A stretch of DNA of 64,000 nucleotides from Hydrogenophaga pseudoflava NBRC 102511 (GTDB lineage: Bacteria; Pseudomonadota; Gammaproteobacteria; Burkholderiales; Burkholderiaceae_C), in NCBI RefSeq assembly GCF_001592285.1, contig NZ_BCWQ01000013.1, positions 107,340-171,339 on the forward strand. Direction: 5' to 3'. Positions 52,252 to 61,844 of this stretch are shown here, piece by piece; position 1 is the stretch's first letter, and each line of letters begins with the position of its first letter. A program made the position numbers and the translations under genes. The notes beneath the pieces are model-generated. The model had not been told where the DNA came from. It ran no database searches and saw only the letters and a program-made list of their open reading frames with translations.

Positions 52252-53297
52252 CAGGATCCCGTGGATTCGCGCACGATCAGCCAGCGATTCCCGCTCCTGA
52301 CCAAGTCCAGTGTCTTGCGGCTTGTCACACTCAGTGAATCGGAAGAGTAAGCCTGACGGAACTTGGCAGAGGCCCGGTCACCGTTGACCGAAACGGAGAG
52401 TTCGCTGATGTCCACGTCGATGCGGTTGCGCGGCATGATGCGGGCCTTGCGGTCGGCTTCCCATTCGCTGCGGCTCTGGCCGCCAGGAGGGGTGAAGTTA
52501 CCGGCGTAGGCACCCAGGTAGCCCGACATGTTCTTGCTGGACCAGGCCTTGGCCCAGGCCGCTACGGCTGATTCCACGTCGCTTTCGGCGTTGCCGGTGG
52601 CAGCTGGCGCCTGGGCTGCGGGTGCTGCGGCGGGCGCCGACGCTGCGGGCTTGGCTGCGGCAACAGGGGGCGTCGATACTGCGGGAGCTGCTGCAGGCTT
52701 GGCGCCCTTGGCATCGGCCGCGAACAGGTTGCGGATCAGGCTCAACTTGGGCGCGACTCCGGCATTGCCGGCATCCAGCTGCAAGGCTTTGCTGTAGGCC
52801 TGGCTGGCAAGCTTGGCGTAGACGTCGCCCAGGTTCTCGTGCGCTGTGGCGTAACTGGGGTTGGTGCGGATCGCCATTTCGAGCGCCGCTCGTGCCTTGT
52901 CAAATTGGCTCTGCCCTGCGTAGAGCACGGCGAGGTTGTTGTAGGGCTCGGGCAGCTCGGGGAATTCTTCGGTCAGTTTCTGGAAGGTGGCCACGGCATC
53001 GGCCTGTTTGCCACTTTCGGTCTGGATGACGCCCTTGAGAAAGCGCATCTGGGGGTCCCGGGGCTTGCCTGCGAGGTACTGGTCGGCCTTGTTCATGGCC
53101 TCAGAGAACTGTCCGGCACGCAACAGGCGATTGACCTCTGCGTAGTCGTCGGACTGGGCCTGTGTCAGCGGCGCGGCGAGGGCGGCTGACACTGCGACGC
53201 ACATGGCCATCAGGCGCAGCGAAGCGAAGGGTCGCCGGGTGCCGAAACTGCGGGACTTGACGGGCTGGGCAGAGGGAAATTGCATGGGGTTGATCAT
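52251..53297 (-). CDS. Periplasmic TPR protein with C-terminal Cds6-type domain
   Basis: 348 residues (ATG at 53297; ATG at 53285 is also possible). Signal peptide ending TQAQS, TPR repeats at about 50-180 (for example PEPYNNLAVLYAGQSQFDKARAALEMAI), an Ala/Pro linker, then a C-terminal nuclear-transport-factor-like domain (VAAWAKAWSSKNMSGYLGAYA through GNRWLIVRE). First gene of the envelope operon and coupled to the L,D-transpeptidase, which also ends in a similar domain; they may act as a pair in peptidoglycan crosslinking. Confidence 0.82.
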   Translation of the reverse strand: MINPMQFPSAQPVKSRSFGTRRPFASLRLMAMCVAVSAALAAPLTQAQSDDYAEVNRLLRAGQFSEAMNKADQYLAGKPRDPQMRFLKGVIQTESGKQADAVATFQKLTEEFPELPEPYNNLAVLYAGQSQFDKARAALEMAIRTNPSYATAHENLGDVYAKLASQAYSKALQLDAGNAGVAPKLSLIRNLFAADAKGAKPAAAPAVSTPPVAAAKPAASAPAAAPAAQAPAATGNAESDVESAVAAWAKAWSSKNMSGYLGAYAGNFTPPGGQSRSEWEADRKARIMPRNRIDVDISELSVSVNGDRASAKFRQAYSSDSLSVTSRKTLDLVRSGNRWLIVRESTGS

Positions 53298-53585
53298 GTG
53301 ACCTCAGATGGCGACAACAGCAAACCGAAGGCCGGCCTGCGCCGGTCGGCGAATACTATAGCGCTCCTGTGTGTGGGCATCGAAAATGCCGGTGGCGCAC
53401 TGGGCTGGATATACTGGCGCATTGTATCTGAGGGCCCCCGCCAGGCCCCGCAGTCCGGTGGTCGCGCGACACCGGTGTAATGTCCGCTGTTCTCGCGCTT
53501 CTTTTCCCTGAACCCTGTCGACGTCCGGGTCGAGATGCTCCCTGCATGCAGGTGCGCTCCAGCCGGGTCATTCGGCTGGCCTTCC
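53298..53585. promoter_or_regulatory. Divergent promoter region between the TPR envelope operon and cysS
   Basis: 288 bp with no gene. On the minus strand TATAGT (complement of 53355-53360) could be the -10 of the envelope operon, with TTCGAT at a plausible -35 distance. On the plus side TATACT at 53411-53416 is a -10 candidate for cysS without a good -35. Both are weak guesses. Confidence 0.3.
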
Positions 53586-54971
53586 ATGTCCTTGCGAATC
53601 TTCAACACCCTCTCGCGCGGCGTCGAGCCGTTTCTGCCGCTCGATCCCGGGCATGTGCGCATGTATGTCTGTGGCATGACCGTCTACGACCTCTGCCACC
53701 TCGGTCATGCCCGGTCGATGCTGGCGTTCGATGTGGTGCAGCGCTGGCTCAAGGCCAGCGGGTATCGCGTCACCTATGTGCGCAATGTGACGGACATCGA
53801 CGACAAGATCATCGCCCGTGCGGTCAGGAACGGTGAAACCATCACCCAGCTGACCAACCGCATGATCGAGGCGCTGCACCAGGACGCGGATGCGCTGGGC
53901 ATCGAGCGGCCCACTCACGAGCCGCGCGCCACCGACTACGTGCCGCAAATGCTGGGCATCGTGCGCCAACTGGAAGACAAAGGGCTGGCCTATCGCAGTC
54001 CCAATGGCGATGTGAACTACGCGGTGCGCAAGTTCCCTGGCTACGGCAAGCTCTCCGGCAAGTCGCTGGACGATCTGCGCGCTGGCGAGCGTGTCGCAGT
54101 AGACGACGGCAAGCAGGACCCGCTGGACTTCGTGCTCTGGAAATCGGCCAAGGCCGAGGAGCCTGCCGAGGCGAAGTGGGACAGTCCCTACGGCAGCGGT
54201 CGACCGGGCTGGCACATTGAGTGCTCTGCCATGAGCTGCGAGATGCTGGGTGAGAGCTTCGACATCCACGGCGGTGGCGCTGATCTGCAGTTTCCACACC
54301 ACGAGAACGAGATCGCCCAGAGCGAGGGTGCGACTGGCCAGCCGCTGGCGCGCTTCTGGATGCACAACGGCTTCGTGCGGGTGGACAACGAAAAGATGTC
54401 CAAGAGCCTGGGCAATTTCTTCACCATCCGCGAGGTGCTGGAGAAGTACGACGCCGAGACGGTGCGCTTCTTCGTGCTGCGCGCCCACTACCGAAGCGCC
54501 CTGAACTACAGCGATGCCCATCTGGACGATGCACGCTCGGCCCTCAAGCGCCTCTACACCGCGCTGGCCGCGGTCAGGGCCGAGGTGCCCGAGAGCATTG
54601 ACTGGAACCAGCCGTCTGCCGCCCGGTTCAAGGTCGCCATGGACGAGGATTTCGGTACGCCCGAGGCCGTCGCCGTGTTGTTCGATCTGGCCAGTGAAGT
54701 GAACCGCACCCGCGATGCCTCGCTGGCCGGTGTGTTGCAGGCGCTCGGGGGCGTGCTGGGTCTGTTGCAGCAGGATCCGCAAAGCTATCTGCAAGCGGGT
54801 GGCGCCGGTGATGGCCTGGACGAAGCCGCCATTGCTGATCAGATTGCGGCCCGGGCCGCCGCCAAAGCCGCCAAGAACTTCTCCGAGGCGGACCGTATCC
54901 GCCAGGCGCTGTTGGCCCAGGGCATCGTGCTCAAGGACAGTCCTGCCGGCACCACCTGGGAGCGTGCCTGA
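53586..54971 (+). CDS. cysS: Cysteinyl-tRNA synthetase
   Basis: 461 residues starting [20 protein letters not shown]-type motif HLGH ([13 protein letters not shown]), zinc-site Cys in YVCGMTVYD and the KMSKS signature in [12 protein letters not shown]. The ATG at 53586 is preferred over upstream codons because it begins exactly at the family N-terminus. Its stop shares one base with the DNA glycosylase start. Confidence 0.97.
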   Translation: MSLRIFNTLSRGVEPFLPLDPGHVRMYVCGMTVYDLCHLGHARSMLAFDVVQRWLKASGYRVTYVRNVTDIDDKIIARAVRNGETITQLTNRMIEALHQDADALGIERPTHEPRATDYVPQMLGIVRQLEDKGLAYRSPNGDVNYAVRKFPGYGKLSGKSLDDLRAGERVAVDDGKQDPLDFVLWKSAKAEEPAEAKWDSPYGSGRPGWHIECSAMSCEMLGESFDIHGGGADLQFPHHENEIAQSEGATGQPLARFWMHNGFVRVDNEKMSKSLGNFFTIREVLEKYDAETVRFFVLRAHYRSALNYSDAHLDDARSALKRLYTALAAVRAEVPESIDWNQPSAARFKVAMDEDFGTPEAVAVLFDLASEVNRTRDASLAGVLQALGGVLGLLQQDPQSYLQAGGAGDGLDEAAIADQIAARAAAKAAKNFSEADRIRQALLAQGIVLKDSPAGTTWERA

Positions 54972-55621
54972 TGGTGACCTCGCAGTTGCCCGATGTCGGG
55001 CCCGATGCGCCGCTGTATTGGCAGGAGGCATGTCGGCATCTGATGAAGCGCGATCGGGTGATGAAAAAGCTGATCCCGCAGCACGCGGGTGCCAGCCTTC
55101 AGTCTCGGGGCGATGCGTTTGTCACGCTGGCCCGCAGCATCGTGGGGCAGCAGATATCGGTCAAGGCGGCGCAATCCGTGTGGGACCGATTCGAAAAGCT
55201 GCCGCGCAAGATGACGCCGGCCTATGTGCTCAAGCTCAAAGTGGACGACATGCGGGCAGCCGGTCTGTCAGCACGCAAGGTCGAGTACCTGGTGGACCTG
55301 GCGCTTCACTTTGCCAACGATCAGGTGCACGTCGACAAGTGGGCCGAGATGGACGACGAGGCGATCATCGCCGAGTTGGTGGCCATCCGCGGCATTGGCC
55401 GCTGGACCGCCGAGATGTTCCTGATTTTTCACCTGATGCGTCCGAACGTGCTGCCGCTGGACGACATCGGCCTGCAAAACGGCATCAGCCGCGCCTACTT
55501 TTCCGGTGAACCGGTCAGCCGCAGCGAGATCCGCGAAGTGGCTGCCTCCTGGGCGCCTTACTGCAGCGTCGCCACTTGGTATATTTGGCGCTCGCTGGAC
55601 CCACTGCCGGTCAGCTACTGA
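54971..55621 (+). CDS. DNA-3-methyladenine glycosylase II (AlkA/HhH-GPD)
   Basis: 216 residues of the HhH-GPD superfamily: helix-hairpin-helix around ELVAIRGIGRWTAEMFLIF, followed by the catalytic Asp in NVLPLDDIGLQNGI. It removes alkylated bases as the first step of base excision repair. Translationally coupled to cysS, followed by accA 60 bp later. Confidence 0.88.
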   Translation: MVTSQLPDVGPDAPLYWQEACRHLMKRDRVMKKLIPQHAGASLQSRGDAFVTLARSIVGQQISVKAAQSVWDRFEKLPRKMTPAYVLKLKVDDMRAAGLSARKVEYLVDLALHFANDQVHVDKWAEMDDEAIIAELVAIRGIGRWTAEMFLIFHLMRPNVLPLDDIGLQNGISRAYFSGEPVSRSEIREVAASWAPYCSVATWYIWRSLDPLPVSY

Positions 55622-55681
55622 GCCCTTCGGGGCTTTCCTGTTTCCGGACGTCGTTCGCACAAAGACCAAAGGAGTCATACC

Positions 55682-56665
55682 TTGGCCAAAAGAAATTTTC
55701 TCGACTTCGAGCAGCCCATTGCCGAACTCGAAAGCAAGATCGAAGAGCTCCGCTATGTGCAGACCGAATCCGCGGTCGACATTTCTGCCGAGATCGAACA
55801 GCTGTCGGGCAAGAGTCTGCAGCTCACCAAGGACATCTACAGCACCCTGACGCCGTGGCAGATCACGAAGATTGCGCGCCATCAGGACCGGCCGTACACG
55901 CTGGACTACGTGAACGAGATCTTCACGCACTTCCAGGAACTGCACGGCGATCGGCATTTCTCGGACGATCTGTCCATCGTCGGCGGTCTGGCCCGTTTCA
56001 ACGGTCAGCCCTGCATGGTGATCGGCCACCAGAAGGGGCGGGATACCAAGGAGCGTGGTCTGCGCAACTTCGGCATGACCAAGCCCGAGGGCTATCGCAA
56101 GGCGCTGCGCCTGATGAAGCTGGCCGAGAAATTCAAGCTGCCGGTGTTCACCTTCGTCGACACGCCCGGTGCCTATCCCGGCATCGACGCCGAGGAGCGC
56201 GGCCAGTCCGAGGCCATTGGCCGCAACATCTTCGAGATGGCGCAGCTGGAGGTGCCGATCATCTCCACCATCATCGGTGAAGGTGGTTCGGGCGGTGCAC
56301 TGGCCATCTCGGTGGCCGACCAGGTGCTGATGCTGCAGTACTCGGTGTACTCGGTGATCAGTCCCGAGGGCTGTGCGTCGATTCTCTGGAAGACCAGCGA
56401 CCGTGCCAGCGACGCGGCCGAGGCGCTGGGCATCACGGCGCATCGCCTCAAGGCGCTGGGTCTGGTCGACAAGATCGTCAACGAGCCGGTTGGCGGTGCG
56501 CACCGCGACCCTGGTCAGATGGCCGCGTTCCTCAAGCGCGCCCTCAACGACGCCTGGCGTCAGGTCGCCGATCTCAAGGTCAAGGAGCTGCTGGAGCGAC
56601 GCCACGCGCGCCTGGACAGCTACGGCCGCTTCACCGACACCAAGGCCGACAGCGCCAAGCGCTGA
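55682..56665 (+). CDS. accA: Acetyl-CoA carboxylase carboxyltransferase subunit alpha
   Basis: 327 residues with a TTG start at 55682, supported by AAAGGAG eight bases upstream and by the family N-terminus [18 protein letters not shown]. Crotonase-like core including [22 protein letters not shown] and [11 protein letters not shown]. With AccD it transfers the carboxyl group to acetyl-CoA; malonyl-CoA also feeds the aryl-polyene pathway. Confidence 0.96.
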   Translation: MAKRNFLDFEQPIAELESKIEELRYVQTESAVDISAEIEQLSGKSLQLTKDIYSTLTPWQITKIARHQDRPYTLDYVNEIFTHFQELHGDRHFSDDLSIVGGLARFNGQPCMVIGHQKGRDTKERGLRNFGMTKPEGYRKALRLMKLAEKFKLPVFTFVDTPGAYPGIDAEERGQSEAIGRNIFEMAQLEVPIISTIIGEGGSGGALAISVADQVLMLQYSVYSVISPEGCASILWKTSDRASDAAEALGITAHRLKALGLVDKIVNEPVGGAHRDPGQMAAFLKRALNDAWRQVADLKVKELLERRHARLDSYGRFTDTKADSAKR

Positions 56666-56673
56666 GGCGCAGC

Positions 56674-57657
56674 GTGGCCGCGTCGCCCAACCCGTGCGGG
56701 CCGGCGCTGCTGCGCTGGTACTCACAAAGGGCGCCAGACACCTCCCCCAGGCTGGCCGTCGCGTACAGCGCCGGTGCCGATTCCACGGCGCTGCTGCTGG
56801 CGGCCCACGCGCTCTGGCCGGGGTGCGTGGTGGCCCTTCATGTGCACCATGGCTTGCAGGCCGCGGCAGATGCCTTCGAAACCACAGCAAGGATCACCTG
56901 CGACCGGCTGGGTGTGCCATTGCATCTGGCGCATGTCCGTGCCACGCCTGCGCGAGGCCAGAGCCCGGAGGACGCAGCGCGCCTCCATCGGTACCGCGCA
57001 CTGGCGGATCTGGCCAGGTCTGCGGGTGCGGACCTTGTGCTGCTGGCCCATCACGCCGATGACCAGGCCGAGACCCTGATGCTGGCGCTCAGCCGCGGCG
57101 GCGGCCTGCCGGGGCTGGCAGCCATGCCCGATCACTTCGAGCGCCACGGAATGCGCTTCGCCCGCCCCTTGCTGGAGCTTCCTGTCAGCACCCTGCGGGC
57201 CTGGGTCGAAAGCAATGGGGAGCCTTTTGTCGACGACCCGAGCAACGCCGACTTGCGCTACACGCGCAACCGCATTCGCAAGACCTTGCTGCCCGCCTGG
57301 GACGCCTGCTTCCCGGGGTTCCGCCCCATGCTTGCCCGCAGTGCGCGCCATGCCGCGCAGGCCCAGCAGTTGCTGGGCGACCTCGCGCGCATCGACCTGG
57401 CTACGGTGGGAGAGCCCCCGTCCATCGCCGGTTTGCAAGCGCTCAGCCGCGAGCGTCAAGCCAATGCCTTGCGCCATTGGTTGCACAGGCACTGGGGTGT
57501 GGTGCCCGCTGCGGCTCAGATGGAGCAGGTGCTGGACCAGTTGGCGGCCTGTCGGACGCGGGGGCATCGCATCGAGCTCAAGGTGGCCGACGGGACCCTG
57601 CGTCGGGACGGTGGGCATCTGACGTTCGGCCGGACGGCCAGGGCCGCGCCGATATAA
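56674..57657 (+). CDS. tilS: tRNA(Ile)-lysidine synthase TilS
   Basis: 327 residues with a GTG start, 8 bp after accA. The PP-loop reads YSAGADSTALL: it departs from the usual SGGxDS in its second residue (Ala33) but keeps the Asp and Ser. RGGGLPGLAAM and TRNRIRKTLLPAW follow, as in TilS. Like other betaproteobacterial versions it is short and lacks the full C-terminal domain of the roughly 430-residue E. coli enzyme. It converts the CAU anticodon of a minor tRNA-Ile to lysidine. Confidence 0.93.
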   Translation: MAASPNPCGPALLRWYSQRAPDTSPRLAVAYSAGADSTALLLAAHALWPGCVVALHVHHGLQAAADAFETTARITCDRLGVPLHLAHVRATPARGQSPEDAARLHRYRALADLARSAGADLVLLAHHADDQAETLMLALSRGGGLPGLAAMPDHFERHGMRFARPLLELPVSTLRAWVESNGEPFVDDPSNADLRYTRNRIRKTLLPAWDACFPGFRPMLARSARHAAQAQQLLGDLARIDLATVGEPPSIAGLQALSRERQANALRHWLHRHWGVVPAAAQMEQVLDQLAACRTRGHRIELKVADGTLRRDGGHLTFGRTARAAPI

Positions 57658-57658
57658 T
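57653..57658 (+). promoter_or_regulatory. Candidate -10 box for lysC
   Basis: An exact TATAAT overlapping the tilS stop codon, 110 bp before the lysC ATG. No convincing -35 element at 16-18 bp spacing was found, so it may be weak, activator-dependent or chance. Confidence 0.3.
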
Positions 57659-57767
57659 TCCAAGGCTTTGCCGGATGCATCCGGCGGCCCGGCCGGTTCC
57701 GGCGACCGGCCCAGCGCGACCAACGGCCGCGTGGTCATTCCAACGATCCTCTTCCCGATCCAACCCG

Positions 57768-59048
57768 ATGGCTTTGATTGTTCACAAGTACGGCGGCACC
57801 TCCATGGGGTCCACCGAGCGCATCCGCAACGTGGCCCGGCGTGTCGCCAAGTGGCACAAGGCTGGTCACCAGATGGTGGTGGTACCCAGCGCCATGAGCG
57901 GCGAGACCAACCGCCTGTTGGCACTGGCCAAGGAACTGCAACCCGCCCAGCTGGGCAAGGCCTACGGCCGCGAGCTGGACATGCTGGCCGCCACCGGCGA
58001 GCAGGCCTCGTCGGCCCTGCTGGCCATCGCGCTGCAGGCCGAGGGCATCGACGCCGTGAGCTATGCCGGCTGGCAGGTGGCCATCAAGACCAACGACGCC
58101 TACACCAAAGCCCGCATCGAATCCATTGACGACGCCCGCGTGCGTGCTGATCTGGCCGCTGGCAAGGTGGTGATCGTCACTGGTTTCCAGGGCGTGGACC
58201 CCGATGGCAACATCACCACGCTGGGCCGTGGTGGCAGCGACACCTCGGCCGTGGCCGTGGCCGCGGCGATGAAGGCCGCCGAGTGCCTGATCTACACCGA
58301 CGTGGACGGCGTGTACACGACCGACCCGCGCGTGGTGCCCGAAGCCAAGCGCCTGGAGCGCGTGAGCTTCGAGGAAATGCTGGAGATGGCCAGCATGGGC
58401 TCCAAGGTGCTGCAGATCCGCTCGGTGGAATTTGCCGGCAAGTACAAGGTGCCGCTGCGCGTGCTGTCCAGCTTCACCCCTTGGGACATCGACCTGAATG
58501 AAGAAGCCAGCTCTGGCACCCTGATCACTTTTGAGGAAGACGAAGATATGGAACGAGCCGTTGTTTCCGGCATTGCCTTCAACCGCGACGAAGCGAAGGT
58601 TTCTGTGCTGGGCGTGCCCGACAAGCCAGGCATCGCCTACCAGATCCTGGGCGCCGTGGCGGCTGCCAACGTCGAAGTGGACGTGATCATCCAGAACCTG
58701 AGCAAGGACGGCAAGACCGACTTCAGCTTCACGGTGCACCGCAACGATTTCCAGAAGACGCTGGACCTGCTCAAGGGCCAGGTTCTGCCAGCCCTGGGAG
58801 CGGCCGACGTGGTGGGCGACAATCGCATCTGCAAGGTGTCCATCGTCGGCATCGGCATGCGCAGCCACGTGGGCGTGGCCAGCCGCATGTTCAAGTGCCT
58901 GAGCGACGAGGGCATCAACATCCAGATGATCTCGACTTCCGAGATCAAGACCTCGGTGGTGATCGACGAGAAGTACATGGAACTGGCTGTGCGCGCGCTG
59001 CACCGCGAGTTCGATCTGGATCAGACGGCCGACACGATTTCGAAGTGA
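57768..59048 (+). CDS. lysC: Aspartate kinase
   Basis: 426 residues from the ATG at 57768 (ALIVHKYGGTSMGS). Amino-acid kinase domain, then two ACT domains (KVSVLGVPDKPGIA and KVSIVGIGMRSHVG) which normally give feedback inhibition by lysine and threonine. First step of the aspartate family pathway. The next feature, 59 bp on, is tRNA-Ser, an arrangement seen in Burkholderiales. Confidence 0.97.
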   Translation: MALIVHKYGGTSMGSTERIRNVARRVAKWHKAGHQMVVVPSAMSGETNRLLALAKELQPAQLGKAYGRELDMLAATGEQASSALLAIALQAEGIDAVSYAGWQVAIKTNDAYTKARIESIDDARVRADLAAGKVVIVTGFQGVDPDGNITTLGRGGSDTSAVAVAAAMKAAECLIYTDVDGVYTTDPRVVPEAKRLERVSFEEMLEMASMGSKVLQIRSVEFAGKYKVPLRVLSSFTPWDIDLNEEASSGTLITFEEDEDMERAVVSGIAFNRDEAKVSVLGVPDKPGIAYQILGAVAAANVEVDVIIQNLSKDGKTDFSFTVHRNDFQKTLDLLKGQVLPALGAADVVGDNRICKVSIVGIGMRSHVGVASRMFKCLSDEGINIQMISTSEIKTSVVIDEKYMELAVRALHREFDLDQTADTISK

Positions 59049-59107
59049 TGCCGCCAAGGCCTGGGTCCCCGGAAACGGAAAAGACTTGAGGCATAATACG
59101 CGGCTCA

Positions 59108-59200
59108 GGAGTGATGACCGAGTGGCCGAAGGTGCTCCCCTGCTAAGGGAGTATGGGGTGTAGAGCCTCATCGAGGGTTCGAATCCCTCTCACTCCGCCA
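59108..59200 (+). tRNA. tRNA-Ser (GCU)
   Basis: 93 nt with encoded CCA. Acceptor GGAGTGA pairs with TCACTCC; the anticodon loop CTGCTAA gives anticodon GCU (serine AGC/AGU codons). The long variable arm between the anticodon stem and the GGGTTCGAATCCC T arm is typical of tRNA-Ser. A CATAAT box lies at 59092-59097, about 11 bp upstream. tRNA-Ser 3' ends are common integration sites; no repeat of this 3' end is visible up to 64000. Confidence 0.95.
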
Positions 59201-59209
59201 GTAAGACAA

Positions 59210-59241
59210 GGCTCCCACGAAAGTGGGAGCCTTTTGTCTTT
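59210..59241 (+). terminator. Rho-independent terminator after tRNA-Ser
   Basis: Nine-bp stem GGCTCCCAC/GTGGGAGCC with a GAAA loop, followed by TTTTGTCTTT. It ends the tRNA-Ser transcript and probably lysC read-through. Confidence 0.9.
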
Positions 59242-59643
59242 CTGGGCCCAGTGTTTTCGCGGGGTTGCAGACGGTGGCTGTTTCTCTGTGGTTTCTCTCG
59301 CTGCTGCTTTTCTGGCCTTTGCCGCGGGCCATTCTCTAACGCCGCTTTTTGGCAGTGAGGCTTTTGACAAAGCTGCAGGTCAATTCAATCAGCGCAGGCC
59401 GGTGGTCGGCATGCTTCCATTTGATCTTCTGAGTCCTCGGTAGGTAAGGGGCGCTAGACCTTGTTGCGGTGGGGTGGTCAGGTACGCTGCGGTTGTAGTC
59501 TTTCATCACCGCCTTGCCACCGAACGCTTGAAGGTAGATCTCCGACATCGACAGGATGGCAAACGATGACTGTCCGGGATTCAGCTGCACCGATCGCCCC
59601 CCAGTTTCTCATCGAGTGGAGCGCTCAACTTACCCGTGTGAGC
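59242..59643. other. Gene-poor stretch between the tRNA-Ser terminator and the MTase-HNH gene
   Basis: About 400 bp without a supported gene. An open frame on the minus strand (59336-59590, 84 residues) has no recognisable domain or signal and its composition does not stand out. GC is lower than in the core to the left. It could be a scar of a mobile element, but no integrase, transposase end or inverted repeat was recognised. Confidence 0.5.
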
Positions 59644-61371
59644 TCATGCCTCAACAAGCGACTCCAAAGTGACGTCCGCAGTTCCATTTGCGGACCACCG
59701 CTCTACGCCGCGCTGTAGGGCCGTGAACTCGACGGCCTCGCGGAATCGAGTAAACAACTTCTCACGCCATGCCCCGGTCATGGCGAACGACTCTCCCGCG
59801 AGGGCATGCGCTTGGCGATCAAATGCTTCGGGCAGTCTATTCCGTAGGACGTCCCAAGAGGCCACTATCTGTGGTTTGCTTTCCTCTAGCAGCTCAGAGG
59901 TCGGAAGCTTGTCCGACTTGGACAGGTTAACCCGGGGATCTGCCGGAACCAGGTTCCACAAGTCGTTGTTGCCCCAGAGAGCGAACGGAATGGCATGATC
60001 CACCGAAAACGTTCTCTTGAGGTGCCGATTTGACCAAGTACACGTCGACACGCCCGCCTCTAGGTAAGCGGTACGAGCAAGCTGGACAGATCGGGTAGCC
60101 TCTGGTTTGGCCAGTAGGAGCGGCAGGACAACGCCCGCATTCATGTCCTGTCGGTGAGCAATCTGCTGGGTGAGTGCCGCCCACCGCACAATGACAGCGT
60201 CGGCGATCCAGTGTCCTAGTAGGCTGAACTCGCGCCAGAGATTGGTGGGCATGAGGACCAGCTTGGATCTCTTGTCGTATCCAAACACAGGACCTGCTCC
60301 AAGGCCACTGCCTGAGTAAGTCACCGGACCGGAGCGAATAGTCTCCGCAATGGATCGGAGCGCCCCCTGAAGTCGGGAGCGAGATATGGCGTCCAGCTGA
60401 TCAGATGATCGGGCCAGATGCCAGGCTGTCAACCCCGAGTACGCACCTTGCTGTGCAAAAGGCTCCATCAGCATCGAGAGTGCGCTGCGAAACTTGATTG
60501 GCTTGCCGCCTGCGGCCTCCGCCCTGGACTGCGGGATCTTGTCTGGATGGGCCAGCAATGGCCAGTAGTAGAGTAGCCAGCGCTCAGCGATACGGTGGAT
60601 AGGGACACCGACCGTGCCGGCTCTCGACCAAACAGCGGAACGCGCTTCCTGGGTGGCCATCTCGGCCAACGCACGGATGAGGGCCAGTTTGTAGGTGGCT
60701 TCTTTGCGGTCCCGATTGAGGATGCTTTCGATTTGATCGATAGGTCTTTGCTGCGAACCTGAGCGGCGCTCCAGCAGCAGCGTTGTCCAGCTGGTACCGG
60801 ATCGTCCTAGTGCGTCGTCATTCTCCCAACGAGAGATCGGCCCGAAGCCGAGCCGCTCGAGCAGAAGGGAAATCTCGTCGGCTGAGTAGGGCGAGAACAG
60901 CCTCCCATTGGCATCCCGGTCACCAGACAGCAAGTCCCCTCGAGACGCCGGAATAGAGAGTAGAAGTCGGCCTCCCGGCTTGAGCAGCCGGCGCAATGCC
61001 AATGCTGCATCGAGCAGATCCGTGTCGGGCACATGCATCAGAACGGCACTGCACAAGATGCCGTCGAACTCGCCGCCGAAGGCATCCCCGGTACCGGGTA
61101 AACCGCCTTCGTCGATGCGTCCGGCCAGTTCCGGATGAACCGCCATCGCAGCATGGCGCAACGCCTCCACGGGTTCAATGGCATAGGCGTCGTAGCCACA
61201 GCCCAGCAGACGCGCAGCATCCCGCCCGGACCCGCAACCCACGTCGAGTACTCGCGCGCCAGGTGTGAATGCAAAGGCAAAGTACGGTTCGACCGGACTG
61301 ACCACGGACTCGTACCGCCGTGCAATCTCGGTCGCGTTTTCGGTGTAATAGGCCAAGGTCTTCGGGTCCAT
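59644..61371 (-). CDS. SAM-dependent methyltransferase fused to an HNH nuclease
   Basis: About 575 residues from the ATG at 61371, which begins exactly at the usual MDPKTLAYYTENA methyltransferase N-terminus (61380 and 61398 are alternatives; no clear ribosome site). Domain 1 (about 30-190): VLDVGCGSGRDAARLL at 41-56 and HVPDTDLLDAALALRRLLKPGGRLL, a small-molecule-type methyltransferase without DNA-methylase DPPY motifs. Domain 2 (about 240-430): helical, with ATYKLALIRALAEMA and IAERWLLYYWPLL. Domain 3 (about 440-500): HNH with DH at 458-459, NDLWNL at 469-474 and NLSK at 482-485. The unusual fusion and lower GC suggest a defence or island gene; the true role is unknown. Confidence 0.8.
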   Translation of the reverse strand: MDPKTLAYYTENATEIARRYESVVSPVEPYFAFAFTPGARVLDVGCGSGRDAARLLGCGYDAYAIEPVEALRHAAMAVHPELAGRIDEGGLPGTGDAFGGEFDGILCSAVLMHVPDTDLLDAALALRRLLKPGGRLLLSIPASRGDLLSGDRDANGRLFSPYSADEISLLLERLGFGPISRWENDDALGRSGTSWTTLLLERRSGSQQRPIDQIESILNRDRKEATYKLALIRALAEMATQEARSAVWSRAGTVGVPIHRIAERWLLYYWPLLAHPDKIPQSRAEAAGGKPIKFRSALSMLMEPFAQQGAYSGLTAWHLARSSDQLDAISRSRLQGALRSIAETIRSGPVTYSGSGLGAGPVFGYDKRSKLVLMPTNLWREFSLLGHWIADAVIVRWAALTQQIAHRQDMNAGVVLPLLLAKPEATRSVQLARTAYLEAGVSTCTWSNRHLKRTFSVDHAIPFALWGNNDLWNLVPADPRVNLSKSDKLPTSELLEESKPQIVASWDVLRNRLPEAFDRQAHALAGESFAMTGAWREKLFTRFREAVEFTALQRGVERWSANGTADVTLESLVEA

Positions 61372-61398
61372 GCACGTCATGGTAGCTGGGACGTTCAT

Positions 61399-61844
61399 TG
61401 GCGGGCTGGTGTGGCCTATACCACTTGGAACACGCAATCCAGCCCATGCGAGCGGCTGCCATACCCAGGTAACGGTCATTCGGGTGGAATAGCAGTCCTG
61501 GATTGCACACAGCATTGCAGAGACCCTCAGGTTTCCAACTTCGGCTTTGCAGCGGAAGCGGTCTTAGGCGAGGGGCCTCACCGGTGACTTGTCTTTGCTA
61601 TTGCGGTCGCTCGGTGTGGACAACGTGGTGGGCTACGTTGGTCACCGTCACGGGAGTATGTGGCGTTCGAACGGCAGATGCACCTTTAAAAGCCGTCGAG
61701 TACAGCCGACTGCTTCGTGCCGAGGTAGAGAGCAATTCATCTCGTTGGCCTCGGAACGGATACAGCCCTTAGGCTCAACTTAGCTGGTGACAATGGCTCA
61801 GCGATGTACCTATGACATCGCTGTGATCATCAATATGTCGCACT
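61399..61844. other. Intergenic stretch, no supported gene
   Basis: About 445 bp between the MTase-HNH gene and the oxidoreductase gene, moderate GC, with only short random open frames. An inverted repeat GCGATGT/ACATCGC at 61801-61821 lies downstream of the oxidoreductase stop; no T-run follows it on the relevant strand, so it is not a convincing terminator. The upstream signals of the MTase-HNH gene must lie here, but no clear promoter is seen. Confidence 0.5.

Noticed and set aside
59153..59443. 96-codon open frame starting inside tRNA-Ser.
   Set aside because: It overlaps the tRNA and its terminator; translation is not protein-like.
59336..59590. 84-codon minus-strand frame beyond tRNA-Ser, considered as an integrase or transposase remnant.
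   Set aside because: No motif, no start signal and no neighbouring mobile-element ends; kept only as part of a gap description.
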